A DNA stretch of 64,000 nucleotides from Pseudomonas sp. Ga0074129 (GCA_001465025.1 LNDO01000045.1:1-64000), one strand, 5' to 3'; positions 46,511 through 56,980 are shown, counted from the first letter of the stretch. The notes: generated from the sequence alone by a model not told the origin. Numbers and translations: made by a program.

Positions 46511-47975
46511 ACAATTTCAGTTGGCCGATGGCCTTGTTCAACTCGCCCGCCAGGGTGGCCAGCTCATTGCTGGTCGCTGCGGACTCGCTGGTTTGACCGA
46601 CCGTTTGCTCAGTGACATCACGAATGCGCACTACAGCGCGATTCATCTCTTCTGCCACCTGGCTTTGCTGTTCTGCGGCGACCGCAATCTGCGTGTTGCT
46701 CTCACGCATCAATCCCACCGACTCGGTAATGGCCGCCAGCGCATGACCGGCTTCATCAGCTTGTTTCACGCACTCATCGGCCTTGATCGAGCTGTCCTGC
46801 ATAAAGTCGACGGCATCGCGTGTGCCGCTTTGCAGGGTATTGATCATCTGGGTTATGACATCGGTTGAGTCCTGCACGCGTTTGGCCAGGTTGCGCACCT
46901 CGTCGGCTACCACGGCAAAGCCACGGCCCATTTCACCCGCGCGAGCGGCTTCGATCGCAGCGTTAAGGGCGAGCAGGTTGGTCTGTTCGGCAATGCCATG
47001 AATCTCACTGACCACGCCGCCGATTTTCTGGCTGTCGACTGCTAGTTGCTCGATCATCTGTGCGGTCTGCTGCACACCACTGGACAAGCCTGAAATCGAC
47101 CGAGCTACGCGATTAACTACCTGCTGGCCGTTATCCGCGAGTTCTTCCGCCTGTTTGGACTGATCACGCGTGTCGGCCGTGTGCTCGGCGATCTGGTGCA
47201 CGGTCGCGGTCATTTCATTGATAGCCGTGGCTGCCTGTTCGGTTTCACTTTGCTGTTCAAGCATGCCCCGTCGCACTTCACTCATGTTGCTGGCCATGCG
47301 TTTGGACCCCATGTCCAACTGCGCCGCCGATTGCGCGACGATGCCGACCACACGCTGATAGCCGGCTTGCATGGCATTGAAGGCGCTGGCCATCTGACCC
47401 ACTTCGTCACGGCTGTCCAACGGTACGCGGGCGCTCAAATCACCGCTGCGTTCTACCTGCAGCATCACGTCCTTGAGGGTATTAAGGTGGCTCAGCAAAA
47501 AGCGAATCAGCAACTGCGAGGCTGCCAACAGCAGCAGCATCAACAACGCCACTACCAAGGCGTAGCTGAGGGCACGGTCAAAAAACACATCGTAGATGCT
47601 CGGTGCTTTGGCGAGCACCGCCACGCGCTGACCTTCGGCACGGTTGACCACTGCGGCACCGATGATCTGCTCAGCGCCGCTCAGTTCAACCCAGCCAGTG
47701 GCATTGCTCAAGAGGTTGCCTTGGTTGTCGGGCAGGCGCGGAGATTGACTGGAACTGAAGGTCAGAATGCGGTTGTCTCTGGGCAGAGCCGTATCTTTGG
47801 GCCACTGCTCCAGGGTTTGCGCAAGCTGCTGCGCTGAGGCTTTCGCAGCATGGGTATGAACCTGCTGCTCAAGGTGGATGGCGTACAGCACCAATAACAA
47901 GGTGGTAAAAAACGCCACCGCGTTGACGGCCCAGAACTTGTACTTCAGGGAAAGATCGCTAATCCACTGGCCCAT
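46509..47975 (-). CDS. Methyl-accepting chemotaxis protein
   Basis: 488 residues from the ATG at 47975. GGAAGAG overlaps the ATG at 47981, so the ATG six bases later is the better-spaced start. TM1 (about 15-35), a periplasmic domain of about 100 residues, TM2 (about 142-165), HAMP, then the signalling hairpin with [36 protein letters not shown]. No pentapeptide tether. The periplasmic domain is too short for a double Cache module. An excellent Anr/FNR site with a matching -10 lies upstream, so expression at low oxygen is predicted. The neighbouring order MCP-tatD-mltF matches P. aeruginosa PA2867-PA2865. Confidence 0.92.
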   Translation of the reverse strand: MGQWISDLSLKYKFWAVNAVAFFTTLLLVLYAIHLEQQVHTHAAKASAQQLAQTLEQWPKDTALPRDNRILTFSSSQSPRLPDNQGNLLSNATGWVELSGAEQIIGAAVVNRAEGQRVAVLAKAPSIYDVFFDRALSYALVVALLMLLLLAASQLLIRFLLSHLNTLKDVMLQVERSGDLSARVPLDSRDEVGQMASAFNAMQAGYQRVVGIVAQSAAQLDMGSKRMASNMSEVRRGMLEQQSETEQAATAINEMTATVHQIAEHTADTRDQSKQAEELADNGQQVVNRVARSISGLSSGVQQTAQMIEQLAVDSQKIGGVVSEIHGIAEQTNLLALNAAIEAARAGEMGRGFAVVADEVRNLAKRVQDSTDVITQMINTLQSGTRDAVDFMQDSSIKADECVKQADEAGHALAAITESVGLMRESNTQIAVAAEQQSQVAEEMNRAVVRIRDVTEQTVGQTSESAATSNELATLAGELNKAIGQLKL

Positions 47976-48108
47976 GCACATCTCTTCCGTGTAATGGTTG
48001 GTAGCCCGCCGCGTGTGAACGAGGCTGAGGGTGTTCAGGTGTCTTATCGGCAACGCGGGCTTGGGGTTTAGGCCCTTAGGTCAAGAGCCTGCTTGGCAAA
48101 GTGCCAGC

Positions 48109-48150
48109 AGTATCGAGTAAAGCAAATTTTGGCCTATTGATCCTTATCAA
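48109..48150 (-). promoter_or_regulatory. Class II Anr (FNR-type) promoter of the chemoreceptor gene
   Basis: TTGAT-CCTT-ATCAA at 48137-48150 matches the FNR/Anr consensus TTGAT-N4-ATCAA at every defined base. On the minus strand a -10 GATACT (48109-48114) is centred 32 bases downstream of the box, which places the box at about -41.5, the class II position. The leader would be about 125 bases. Confidence 0.72.
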
Positions 48151-48184
48151 ACGCCGCCGATTCAGGTTGCCACCTGCAGCCTAT

Positions 48185-48985
48185 TCATACCGACAGATTG
48201 AAAAACGTCATGGCAGTGGCGCTGGTGTGCGCGGCTACGTCCGCTTCGCTTTCCCCCCGATGCAGTGCCACTTCACGCAGCACCTCGGTGAGGAAGGCCG
48301 GTTCGTTGCGCCCGTTTTTCGGTTTTGGACGCAGGCTGCGTGGCAGCAGATAGGGGGCATCGCTTTCCAGCATTAAGCGTGTGCGCGGGATTTCTTTAAC
48401 CAGCGGGTGCAGGTGGCTGCCACGTCGCTCATCACAGATCCAGCCGGTGATACCAATGTGCAGGTCCATGTCTAGGTAGTTGAACAGCGCGCGTTTTTCG
48501 CCAGTAAAACAGTGCACCACGGCAGCACTCAGTTGGTCACGAAAGTCACGCACAATCGCCAGCAGGCGCTCATCGGCATCTCGCTCATGCAAGAACACAG
48601 GTAGTTGCAACTCGACGGCCAGTGCCAGCTGCTGCTCCAGCACCTTTTCCTGTTGTGCGCGTGGGGAAAAGTCGCGGTTGAAGTCCAATCCGCATTCACC
48701 CACGGCCCGTACCCGTGGATCCTTCAGTAGGGCTGTAAGCTCGTTGTAGCTGTCACTGTTCCAACTGCTGGCGTCGTGAGGATGAATGCCTGCCGTGCTG
48801 AACAAATGTTCGCTGTTTGCGTCCAACTGCTGGCATAAAGCCAGAGCATTTTGGCTTTCGACGAGGCTGGTGCCCGTTAAGATCAGGCGTTTAACGCCCG
48901 CGGCGTATGCACGTTCCAAGAGCGCCTGGCGGTATTCGGCAAAGCTTGGGTGGGTCAGATTGACGCCAATGTCGATGAGTTGCAT
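48185..48985 (-). CDS. tatD: TatD family metal-dependent 3'-5' exonuclease
   Basis: 266 residues with a TIM-barrel of the amidohydrolase type. It belongs to the TatD subgroup proper: the N-terminus reads [15 protein letters not shown] where other family members have D-x-H-x-H. Metal ligands and conserved motifs follow: [41 protein letters not shown], and [26 protein letters not shown]. coli TatD degrades single-stranded DNA and RNA and acts in oxidative DNA damage repair. Single gene, transcribed towards the chemoreceptor. Confidence 0.95.
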   Translation of the reverse strand: MQLIDIGVNLTHPSFAEYRQALLERAYAAGVKRLILTGTSLVESQNALALCQQLDANSEHLFSTAGIHPHDASSWNSDSYNELTALLKDPRVRAVGECGLDFNRDFSPRAQQEKVLEQQLALAVELQLPVFLHERDADERLLAIVRDFRDQLSAAVVHCFTGEKRALFNYLDMDLHIGITGWICDERRGSHLHPLVKEIPRTRLMLESDAPYLLPRSLRPKPKNGRNEPAFLTEVLREVALHRGESEADVAAHTSATAMTFFNLSV

Positions 48986-49224
48986 GGTGCACCCTGCTGT
49001 GAAGTGTGAGCAGCATAACAGAGCTTTTTATTCAGTTTAAAAGTCAATAAATACAGTGACTTAAGATGTGTAGGTGATGTTGCATATAACAATCGGCTGG
49101 TGTCTGTGGAGGGTCTGTGCGAACCTCCGCGCCCCGCGCAGGCGGCCAGTTGGACTGTACCTTGCAGGCGTTATGGCGCCTGTTGAACGTTTTCTTAACT
49201 AATTGCGCATGCTCTGGAGCCCTG

Positions 49225-50610
49225 ATGTTGCGAGTGCTGCTCACCTGCTGCCTGGTGCTGCTGTCCTGCACGGCCATGGCGCGCGTGACTGGTCCACTTG
49301 AGGTCGAAAAACCCAGAGCGGTGCGCGATCTGGCCAGTATTCGCAGCAGCGGTGAGCTGCGTGTTTTGGTCAATCAGAGCCGCCACAGTTCAGGGATGGT
49401 GCGCGGCCAAAGCATTGGCATCGAGTACCAGCGGCTGCGTGCATTCGAGCAGTACCTCAACCGTAACGCGCAGGGCAATCGTGCTATTAAATTGACACTT
49501 GTCCCTCGGGCAAAAGACCAATTGCTGGCCGCCTTGCAGCGTGGTGAGGGCGATCTGGTGGCCCCTGGAGAGCTGCTTGATTTACCCCGTGGCAGTCAGT
49601 TAAGCGCCAGCGCGGCTATTCGCCGTGATGTACCGGTGATCATCGTGGCGCGACAAGGTAACCGCCGCTACCAGCGATTAGAGGACCTTTCCGGCCGCAG
49701 CCTGGCATTGCCTGCTGGCAGCGTGGCGGGCAACGCCATACGTGCGCTCAACCAGCGCTTGATCGACAGCAAGCGCTCGCCAGTGGTGATTGAGTGGGTG
49801 GACGCGAGCCTGGCGGTCGAGGATGTGCTGGAAATGGTTAACGCCGGCATTTTCAGCGTTACGGCGGTTGAGCAACCTATCGCCGAGCGCTGGGCCAAGG
49901 TGATGCCCAAGTTGCGTCTTGACCGCCATTTGCCGCTTTCCAGCGATGGCGACATGCGCTGGGTCCTGCGCCGTGACGCGCCCATGCTGGGTGCCAGTAT
50001 TGATCGCTTTCTCAAAAGTTACCGCGATCCGGCTGACTTGGATGCCGTGTTTCAGCGCGTCTACCGGCGTTTGTACAAAGTCCACTATCCACTGGGTCGT
50101 ACCGAGCGTCAGCGCTTGGAGAAAGTGCGCCCGGTGTTGCAGCGCTATGCGGCGCAGCATCAATTTGACTGGCTGACACTGGCCGCCGTGGCGTTCAAGG
50201 AGTCCACCCTTAATCCTGCTGCGCGCGGGGCGGGCGGGGCGACCGGGCTGATGCAAGTGACTCCGGCGGCAGCCAGCAGCGTTGGCGTGAGTAACATCGG
50301 GGTGTTGGAGAACAATGTGCAGGCCAGCGCCAAGTACTTGGCCATGATTCGCCGCAACTACTTCAACAGCCCGCAGCTTAATGAGCGCGAGCGTATGGCG
50401 TTCATTTTGGCGGGTTACAACATGGGGCCGCAGAGGGTTCAAGGGCTGCGCGCCGAAGCGCGGCGGCGCGGTTTAAATCCCAATCAGTGGTTTTTCCAGG
50501 TCGAACGAGTGGCCATGGAGCAAATGGGCATGGGCGTAGTCAGCTACGTGAATAGCGTGAACAAGTATTACCTGGCGTTTAATCGCGAGCGCTATTTACT
50601 GGAGCCTTAA
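49225..50610 (+). CDS. mltF: MltF-like membrane-bound lytic murein transglycosylase
   Basis: 461 residues from the ATG at 49225, after CTGGAG; the upstream frame (49117) would add a non-signal tail. Signal peptide (1-17, ending in TAMA). Residues about 40-270 form a solute-binding-protein-like (SBP_bac_3) domain, followed by an SLT lysozyme-like domain with the catalytic Glu in LAAVAFKESTLNPAARG, then GLMQVTP, and AFILAGYNMGPQRVQGLR. It cleaves peptidoglycan glycan strands to 1,6-anhydro ends in the periplasm. The regulatory domain is expected to bind muropeptide or peptide. The exact paralogue name is by order and similarity. Confidence 0.88.
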   Translation: MLRVLLTCCLVLLSCTAMARVTGPLEVEKPRAVRDLASIRSSGELRVLVNQSRHSSGMVRGQSIGIEYQRLRAFEQYLNRNAQGNRAIKLTLVPRAKDQLLAALQRGEGDLVAPGELLDLPRGSQLSASAAIRRDVPVIIVARQGNRRYQRLEDLSGRSLALPAGSVAGNAIRALNQRLIDSKRSPVVIEWVDASLAVEDVLEMVNAGIFSVTAVEQPIAERWAKVMPKLRLDRHLPLSSDGDMRWVLRRDAPMLGASIDRFLKSYRDPADLDAVFQRVYRRLYKVHYPLGRTERQRLEKVRPVLQRYAAQHQFDWLTLAAVAFKESTLNPAARGAGGATGLMQVTPAAASSVGVSNIGVLENNVQASAKYLAMIRRNYFNSPQLNERERMAFILAGYNMGPQRVQGLRAEARRRGLNPNQWFFQVERVAMEQMGMGVVSYVNSVNKYYLAFNRERYLLEP

Positions 50611-50722
50611 CGCGGCCTTTAAATCTAATTAGTAGATTGCTTTTAGCGGGTTTATCGACTTTTCATATCGGATAATTGATTTAATCTGCGCAGCATCACC
50701 CTCTACTACAGGAATGCTGCTC

Positions 50723-51157
50723 ATGAATTCGCTTCTTAAACGTGTCACCCACACCCAAGCGGGCTTCGGCTTGACTGTGCTGCGTATCGTTGCGGGGCTG
50801 ACCTTTGCTGCTCACGGCGCGCAAAAGTTGTTTGGCTGGTTTGGCGGCTACGGCCTTGAAGGGGTGGGGCAATGGATGGAAAGCATCGGCCTGGCCCCCG
50901 GTTACCTGATGGCCTTGATGGCGGGCAGTGCTGAGTTTTTCGGTGGGCTGGCGCTGATCCTCGGTTTGCTTGTGCGTCCTGCGGCGGCCATGTTGGCTGT
51001 GACCATGCTGGTGGCGATTGTCACCGTGCACTTGGCTAACGGGTTTTTCATGAGCAATAACGGCTATGAGTTTGCTCTGGCGTTGCTGGCAATCAGTATT
51101 GCGCTGGTCATCGAAGGGGCTGGCAAGCTGTCGCTGGATAAACGCATCGCCGGTTAA
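50723..51157 (+). CDS. DoxX family membrane protein
   Basis: 144 residues from the ATG at 50723, with AGGA nine bases upstream; an ATG at 50714 lies too close to that site. Four helices; the DoxX signature LRIVAGLTFAAHGAQKLFGWFGGYGLEGVGQWMES is at about 17-50. DoxX members are small inner-membrane proteins tied in various bacteria to thiol or oxidative stress. Function here unknown. The AT-rich spacer before it (50611-50722) holds an AATCTA/TAGATT inverted repeat at 50622-50638. Confidence 0.9.
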   Translation: MNSLLKRVTHTQAGFGLTVLRIVAGLTFAAHGAQKLFGWFGGYGLEGVGQWMESIGLAPGYLMALMAGSAEFFGGLALILGLLVRPAAAMLAVTMLVAIVTVHLANGFFMSNNGYEFALALLAISIALVIEGAGKLSLDKRIAG

Positions 51158-51174
51158 GCCAAACCCGTTTGAAC

Positions 51175-51196
51175 AAGCCCACTTCGGTGGGCTTTT
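51175..51196. terminator. Hairpin between doxX-like gene and lipH
   Basis: A stem AAGCCCAC / GTGGGCTT with a TTCG tetraloop, then T residues. It serves the + gene and lies seven bases from the end of the convergent lipH. Confidence 0.85.
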
Positions 51197-51202
51197 GCAT
51201 CT

Positions 51203-52234
51203 TTAAGGTTGCAGTTCCTGCTGAGCAGACAGTTGTTCTGCGGCTTCCAGGCGCAGGCGTTCACGCTCATCGAAGTTTTCCACGGCCAGTTGATTGATCG
51301 CGGCGCGCTTATCGCTGGCGCTCATGCCGGAGTTATTTTCGATGGCTGCTTTTTCCTGACGGTACTGGGCGATGCGCTTTTTCCAGGTCTGTCGTTGTTG
51401 ATCGAGCGTCTCAAGACGCTGGGTGGCTTCCGCACCGACCAGTTGCTGGCGCAGTTGACGGATCTGTTCAGGCTTTGCGCCTGCGGCTTGCAGGGCTGCG
51501 GTTTGCTGGCGCAGGTCGTTTTGTAACTGCGGCAGCACGGCGTCCTGCATCTCGGCGGGCAAGCTGTTGCGCAGCTGATCAATGGCAACGGCTTTGGCGT
51601 TGTCATCGAGCTGGCGATCATTGGCAATGGCCAGTCGTTGCAGGCTGAACTGGTTGTAAGCCTCTTCCCGGCCAAAAAAGGCCTGCTGGGTTTGGCTGTC
51701 GAACAGCCTTGCACGCAAGGCCTGCACCGCTGATTCGCGTTGGAGCAGTGCATCCAGGTTGGCCATTTGCGGCAAATCGCGCTCTAGCAGCACCAACTCG
51801 CGCTTGTAATCGAGGTACTGATTAAGCAGCGCCAGCGCTTGTTCACGGGCGTGAACCGGGAGTTGAGCGGCGATGTAGGCACGCAAGCGCGCGACGCTGG
51901 CGCGTAAAGGTTCCTCGCCTACAGCCGCGAGGAAGTAATCAAAGATACGGCGGATATCTTCGGTGATCAGCAGGTTGCCGTCCGCATCCAAACGAAACAC
52001 ACCATCTACATGCGTGCCTTCAAAAGAGCTGGGCAGGGTTTGCTGTGGGGCAGGTGTTTTGATGGCCGCCATGGTTTTTTGCGGCGTGGTGTGTGGCTGT
52101 TGGTTCTGCACGGTTTGTACAGGTGGTGTACCGACGTGCGGCGCGGATGCGGGTGTGGGCTGTAAGTAAAGCGCCAGAGCCAGGCACAGTGCAAAAAGCA
52201 CGGGTAACAGGAGCAGAAGTTTTTTCACAGGCAC
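51203..52234 (-). CDS. lipH: Lipase-specific foldase (lipase modulator)
   Basis: 343 residues. An N-terminal helix (about 5-23) anchors it in the inner membrane, followed by a proline/threonine-rich spacer (about 26-70), mini-domain 1 with the foldase motif [13 protein letters not shown] (family R-x-x-F-D-Y-x-x-x-A-x-G-E), and a long highly charged helical region to the C-terminus. Steric chaperones of this family fold the exported lipase in the periplasm before type II secretion. It is 67 bases downstream of lipA on the same strand, and a hairpin lies between them. Confidence 0.95.
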   Translation of the reverse strand: MPVKKLLLLLPVLFALCLALALYLQPTPASAPHVGTPPVQTVQNQQPHTTPQKTMAAIKTPAPQQTLPSSFEGTHVDGVFRLDADGNLLITEDIRRIFDYFLAAVGEEPLRASVARLRAYIAAQLPVHAREQALALLNQYLDYKRELVLLERDLPQMANLDALLQRESAVQALRARLFDSQTQQAFFGREEAYNQFSLQRLAIANDRQLDDNAKAVAIDQLRNSLPAEMQDAVLPQLQNDLRQQTAALQAAGAKPEQIRQLRQQLVGAEATQRLETLDQQRQTWKKRIAQYRQEKAAIENNSGMSASDKRAAINQLAVENFDERERLRLEAAEQLSAQQELQP

Positions 52235-52272
52235 TCATTCGAAACAATTGCAGCATGGACGATGTAGCTGAA

Positions 52273-52294
52273 CCGGGGCTGCAAGCAGCCCCGG
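52273..52294 (-). promoter_or_regulatory. Intercistronic hairpin between lipA and lipH
   Basis: Perfect stem CCGGGGCTG / CAGCCCCGG with a four-base loop, 8 bases after the lipA stop and 39 before the lipH start (minus strand). There is no T tract, so it is more likely an RNA stability or processing element than a terminator. Confidence 0.6.
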
Positions 52295-52301
52295 AATGCA
52301 C

Positions 52302-53321
<1,020 letters not shown>

Positions 53322-53337
53322 TCAGCGTGTTGATTTG

Positions 53338-53352
53338 GCACAAAACATGCCA
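53338..53352 (-). promoter_or_regulatory. Candidate sigma-54 promoter of lipA
   Basis: On the minus strand, TGGCATG-TTTT-GTGC has the invariant GG and GC at the required ten-base spacing (consensus TGGCACG-N4-TTGC). It predicts a leader of about 80 bases before lipA. Lipase genes of P. aeruginosa and P. alcaligenes are known to depend on sigma-54. Confidence 0.65.
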
Positions 53353-53586
53353 CTTAGTACATTCGTCCCTGCAAGGCTCTGGCATGGGGGTTATGCCTCA
53401 AGCAGGCGCTTGCTAAGCATTGCGTCAATCTGTGTTGTTGTTACGGCCTGACACGTGCAAGTGGTGGGCATGGGCCCCATCTGCTGTTCGCTGGTGCTGC
53501 TAAAGAGGTGTTCAAAGCAGCAAGCGAGCCCCTGAACAGCAAGGTGCCAATCAAAGGTTGGGGTGCTTATGTGTGCAGTGCCTGCC

Positions 53587-53616
53587 TTGACACCTTTGCG
53601 CGCGCTTCTCTAGGAT
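53587..53616 (+). promoter_or_regulatory. Sigma-70 promoter with long leader
   Basis: TTGACA (53587-53592), an 18-base spacer, and TAGGAT (53611-53616). Transcription would begin near 53623, some 160 bases before the start codon at 53784. Confidence 0.6.
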
Positions 53617-53783
53617 GCTGACCCAAGCGCCGATTTAAACAGCTACTTGCGGGGCGCCGGGTTACCTGCTGATTGCAGCGCCCTGAGAGGAACTCCAAGG
53701 AGGCCTCGAAATACCGCTAAAGCGCTGGTTCGGTGTCGCCTCTCACCGCTGCCCAGCGGACCCAATGAGGCGGAGACATCACC

Positions 53784-54092
53784 ATGCTAAGTCCCCAACC
53801 GCTTATTCGCCTGGCCCCGATCACCTCCAGGCTGACGTTTCGTAATCCGAAAATTCTTCTGGGTGGCAGTCATCAGCCGACACTTTTGCGCTACCTCGAC
53901 GGCTGGCCGAAGCGCTGGCCTGGGCCGCGTACGTTCTTGATCAATTTTGTCCACGACGGCGAGTCTTTGGCGCGGTTTGCCAGCAATCGTTTCGACATGG
54001 CGGTTATTCAAGCGCCAGCCGCCGAGCAATTGGACGAAACCGTGCGCCAGCTAACGCGAGTCGCCCGGCAAGGGCTGATCACTCGGCGCTAA
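53784..54092 (+). CDS. Conserved Pseudomonas hypothetical protein
   Basis: 102 residues, with GGCGGAG before the ATG. Basic N-terminal half (LIRLAPITSRLTFRNPKILLGGSHQPTLLRYLDGWPKRWPGPRTFLINFVHDGESLARFASNRFD) and a short helical C-terminus. No signal peptide, no membrane helix, no motif I can name. The ending FDMAVIQAPAAEQLDETVRQLTRVARQGLI is loosely like the end of a Rossmann-fold methyltransferase, but the SAM-binding part is missing. It lies 69 bases before pap and may share its transcript. Its long structured leader is unusual for so small a gene. Confidence 0.65.
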   Translation: MLSPQPLIRLAPITSRLTFRNPKILLGGSHQPTLLRYLDGWPKRWPGPRTFLINFVHDGESLARFASNRFDMAVIQAPAAEQLDETVRQLTRVARQGLITRR

Positions 54093-54161
54093 GCCCGAAG
54101 TGTTTTGGCTATAACGGCGCTGTATCCGCTAGGCTGATCAGCATTACTGAGGGAGTAGGCC

Positions 54162-55649
54162 ATGTTTGAATCAGCCGAAATCGGCCGCAGCATCGACAAA
54201 GACACCTATGACGCCGAAGCGCCCGCTCTGCGCGAGGCCCTGCTTGAAGCGCAATACGAACTTCAGCAACAAGGCCGCTTTGCCGTGTTGATTTTGATCG
54301 ATGGCATTGAGGGCGCCGGTAAGGGCGAAACGGTCAAACTGCTTAACGAGTGGATGGATGCACGCCTCATTCAGGTCAACACCTTTGATCAGCAAACGGA
54401 TGAAGAATTGGCCCGCCCGCCCGCGTGGCGCTATTGGCGGCAATTGCCGCCCAAGGGGCGTATCGGCATTTTCTTCGGCAATTGGTACAGCCAGATGTTG
54501 CAGGGCAGGGTGCATGGACGGATCAAAAACGCCGTGCTCGATCAGTCCATCGACAGCACCCTTGGCATGGAGCGCATGCTCTGCGACGAAGGCACACTGA
54601 TTTTCAAGTTCTGGTTTCACCTCTCCAAACAGCACATGAAGGCGCGCCTCAAAGCCCTGCAGGACGCCCCTTTGCACAGCTGGCGAATCAGCCCGTTTGA
54701 CTGGCAGCAATCGAAAACCTACGACAAGTTTGTCCGCGTCGGTGAGCGCGTGTTGCGTCGCACCAGTCGCGACTATGCCCCTTGGTATGTGGTCGAGGGG
54801 GTCGATGAGTATTACCGCAGCCTGACCGTTGGGCGCATTTTGCTCGACGGCCTGCAGGCCGCGCTAAAAGCCAAAAACCGACCGCTGCCTCACCCGCATG
54901 CCGCGCCGCTGACCTCTAGCCTGGATGAGCGTGGCTTACTCGAAAGCCTGGACATGACGCAGACGCTGGATAAGGAAAGCTACACCGCACAACTGGCTTT
55001 TGAGCAGGCACGCTTATCCAGCCTGATGCGCGATAAACGTATGCGTAAGCATTCGCTGATTGCGGTTTTTGAGGGCAATGATGCGGCCGGCAAGGGCGGC
55101 GCGATTCGTCGCGTGATTGGTGCCCTGGACCCGCGCCAGTACCGGATTGTGCCGGTGGCCGCGCCCACCGAAGAAGAGCGCGCGCAGCCTTACCTCTGGC
55201 GCTTTTGGCGGCACATGCCACCGCGCGGCAAGTTCACCGTGTTTGATCGCTCCTGGTATGGCCGCGTATTGGTCGAGCGCGTTGAAGGCTTTTGCAGCAC
55301 CGGAGACTGGTTGCGTGCTTATGGCGAGATCAATGATTTTGAAGAGCAATTAAGCAGCGCGGGGGTGGTGCTGGTGAAGTTCTGGCTGGCGATTGATCAG
55401 CAAACCCAGTTGGAACGTTTTAAAGCCCGCGAGCAAATCCCCTTCAAGCGTTTCAAAATCACTGAAGAAGATTGGCGAAACCGCGATAAATGGCCGCTTT
55501 ACCGCGATGCGGTGGGCGACATGGTTGATCGCACCAGCACGGAAATCGCGCCCTGGACACTGGTTGAGGCCAACGACAAGTGCTTCGCCCGTATTAAGGT
55601 GCTGCGCACGATCAACGAGGCCATTGAAGCCGCCTTTGCCAAGGATTGA
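54162..55649 (+). CDS. pap: Polyphosphate:AMP phosphotransferase (two-domain PPK2, class II)
   Basis: 495 residues with two PPK2 domains in tandem. Walker A of the first: DGIEGAGKGETVKLLNEW (about residue 46); of the second: FEGNDAAGKGGAIRRVIGA (about 303). Walker B-type Asp-Arg and lid motifs (FDRSWYGRVLVERVEGF) are complete only in the C-terminal domain, whereas the first domain has FGNWYSQML instead of the DRSWY form, as expected for class II enzymes in which the C-terminal half is catalytic. It makes ADP from AMP using polyphosphate. Length equals the Acinetobacter and P. aeruginosa enzymes. Confidence 0.93.
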   Translation: MFESAEIGRSIDKDTYDAEAPALREALLEAQYELQQQGRFAVLILIDGIEGAGKGETVKLLNEWMDARLIQVNTFDQQTDEELARPPAWRYWRQLPPKGRIGIFFGNWYSQMLQGRVHGRIKNAVLDQSIDSTLGMERMLCDEGTLIFKFWFHLSKQHMKARLKALQDAPLHSWRISPFDWQQSKTYDKFVRVGERVLRRTSRDYAPWYVVEGVDEYYRSLTVGRILLDGLQAALKAKNRPLPHPHAAPLTSSLDERGLLESLDMTQTLDKESYTAQLAFEQARLSSLMRDKRMRKHSLIAVFEGNDAAGKGGAIRRVIGALDPRQYRIVPVAAPTEEERAQPYLWRFWRHMPPRGKFTVFDRSWYGRVLVERVEGFCSTGDWLRAYGEINDFEEQLSSAGVVLVKFWLAIDQQTQLERFKAREQIPFKRFKITEEDWRNRDKWPLYRDAVGDMVDRTSTEIAPWTLVEANDKCFARIKVLRTINEAIEAAFAKD

Positions 55650-55721
55650 GCCGCTGGCCTGTGAGCCAAAGGATGGCTGCGCATATCCCTGATGAATGAT
55701 CGTCGCCGAGCGAGATTGCGC

Positions 55722-55746
55722 GGTTTTATTCTCATGCCATAAAACC
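55722..55746. promoter_or_regulatory. Inverted repeat at the thiolase promoter
   Basis: GGTTTTAT (55722-55729) and its exact inverse ATAAAACC (55739-55746) are separated by nine bases. TTGCGC (55716-55721) and CATAAA (55738-55743) could be -35 and -10, so the repeat would cover the spacer and -10. The thiolase ATG is 21 bases on. Confidence 0.5.
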
Positions 55747-55766
55747 CAACAACATTGAGGTGTGGC

Positions 55767-56951
55767 ATGCGTGAAGTGGTGATTGTTGACAACGTTCGAA
55801 CCGGTTTGGCCAAGTCCTTTCGTGGCAAGTTCAATTTGACCCGTCCCGACGACATGGCTGCCCATTGCGTCAATGCCCTGTTGGCCCGTACCGGTATTGA
55901 TCCAGCCTTGGTGGACGATTGCATCGTGGGTGCCGGTTCCAACGAAGGTGCCCAGGGCATGAACATTGGCCGTAATGTGGCCGTGCTGTCGGGGTTGGGC
56001 ACCAACGTGGCCGGCATGACCCTGAACCGCTTTTGTTCCTCGGGCTTGCAGGCCATTGCCATTGCGGCTAATCAGGTGGCGTCCGGTTGCAGCGATGTGA
56101 TTGTGGCGGGTGGTGTTGAGTCGATCACCATGACTCTGAAAAGCATGAACACGCAGAATCTGTTCAATCCTGTGCTGCAAAAAGACGTGCCGGGCATCTA
56201 CTACCCGATGGGCCAAACGGCCGAGATCGTTGCGCGCCGCTATAACGTCAGCCGCGAAGCCCAGGACGCCTATGCCCTGCAAAGCCAACAGCGCACCGCA
56301 CGGGCCCAAGCTGAAGGCTTGTTTGACGATGAAATCGTGCCAATGCACGTCAAGTATCAGGTTGAAGACAAGGCAACGGGTGAAAAGAGCATCGTCGACG
56401 GCATCGTTGCACACGACGACTGCAACCGCGCGGACACCACGCTGGAGAGTCTCGCCGCACTCAAGCCGGTGTTCGCCGAGGATGGCTCGGTCACGGCTGG
56501 TAACGCCTCGCAACTGTCCGACGGCGCTTCGATGACCTTGGTCATGAGCCTGGAAAAAGCCATCGAACTGGGCCTCAAGCCGCTGGCGTTTTTCCGTGGC
56601 TTTGTCGCCGCAGGTTGTGAGCCTGACGAGATGGGCATTGGACCTGTCTTCTCGGTGCCCAAACTGCTTAAGGCCAAAGGGCTGAGCATCGCCGATATCG
56701 ACCTGTGGGAATTGAACGAAGCCTTTGCCTCGCAGTGCCTGTACGCGCGCGATCGTCTGGAAATCGATAACGCCAAGTACAACGTCAACGGCGGTTCGAT
56801 TTCAATTGGCCACCCGTTTGGCATGACCGGTTCGCGTCAGGTCGGGCATCTGGTGCGTGAACTGCAGCGGCGTAACCTGCGCTACGGCATCGTCACCATG
56901 TGTGTGGGCGGTGGTATGGGTGCGACGGGCTTGTTTGAAGCGGTGCGCTAA
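55767..56951 (+). CDS. Thiolase (acetyl-CoA C-acyltransferase)
   Basis: 394 residues from the ATG at 55767, with GAGG ten bases before. Complete thiolase: nucleophilic Cys in NRFCSSGLQAIAIAA (about 90), NEAFA (about 315), catalytic His in NGGSISIGHPFGMTGSRQ (about 350), second Cys in CVGGGMGATGLF (about 380). It cleaves 3-ketoacyl-CoA or condenses acetyl-CoA units. Not adjacent to a hydratase/dehydrogenase gene, so not part of a fadBA operon; a separate or specialised beta-oxidation role is likely. Confidence 0.94.
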   Translation: MREVVIVDNVRTGLAKSFRGKFNLTRPDDMAAHCVNALLARTGIDPALVDDCIVGAGSNEGAQGMNIGRNVAVLSGLGTNVAGMTLNRFCSSGLQAIAIAANQVASGCSDVIVAGGVESITMTLKSMNTQNLFNPVLQKDVPGIYYPMGQTAEIVARRYNVSREAQDAYALQSQQRTARAQAEGLFDDEIVPMHVKYQVEDKATGEKSIVDGIVAHDDCNRADTTLESLAALKPVFAEDGSVTAGNASQLSDGASMTLVMSLEKAIELGLKPLAFFRGFVAAGCEPDEMGIGPVFSVPKLLKAKGLSIADIDLWELNEAFASQCLYARDRLEIDNAKYNVNGGSISIGHPFGMTGSRQVGHLVRELQRRNLRYGIVTMCVGGGMGATGLFEAVR

Positions 56952-56980
56952 GCCGCTCTAAACGCTTTGAGCAGGACATA

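Noticed and set aside
50622..50661. AT-rich inverted repeats upstream of the DoxX gene as a LysR site
   Set aside because: Short inverted repeats are expected in AT-rich sequence, no LysR gene is adjacent, and no single arrangement fits T-N11-A better than others.
53439..53444. TGTTAC half-site upstream of lipA as a CbrB site
   Set aside because: CbrB sites need a paired GTAACA at about 14-15 bases, which is not present.
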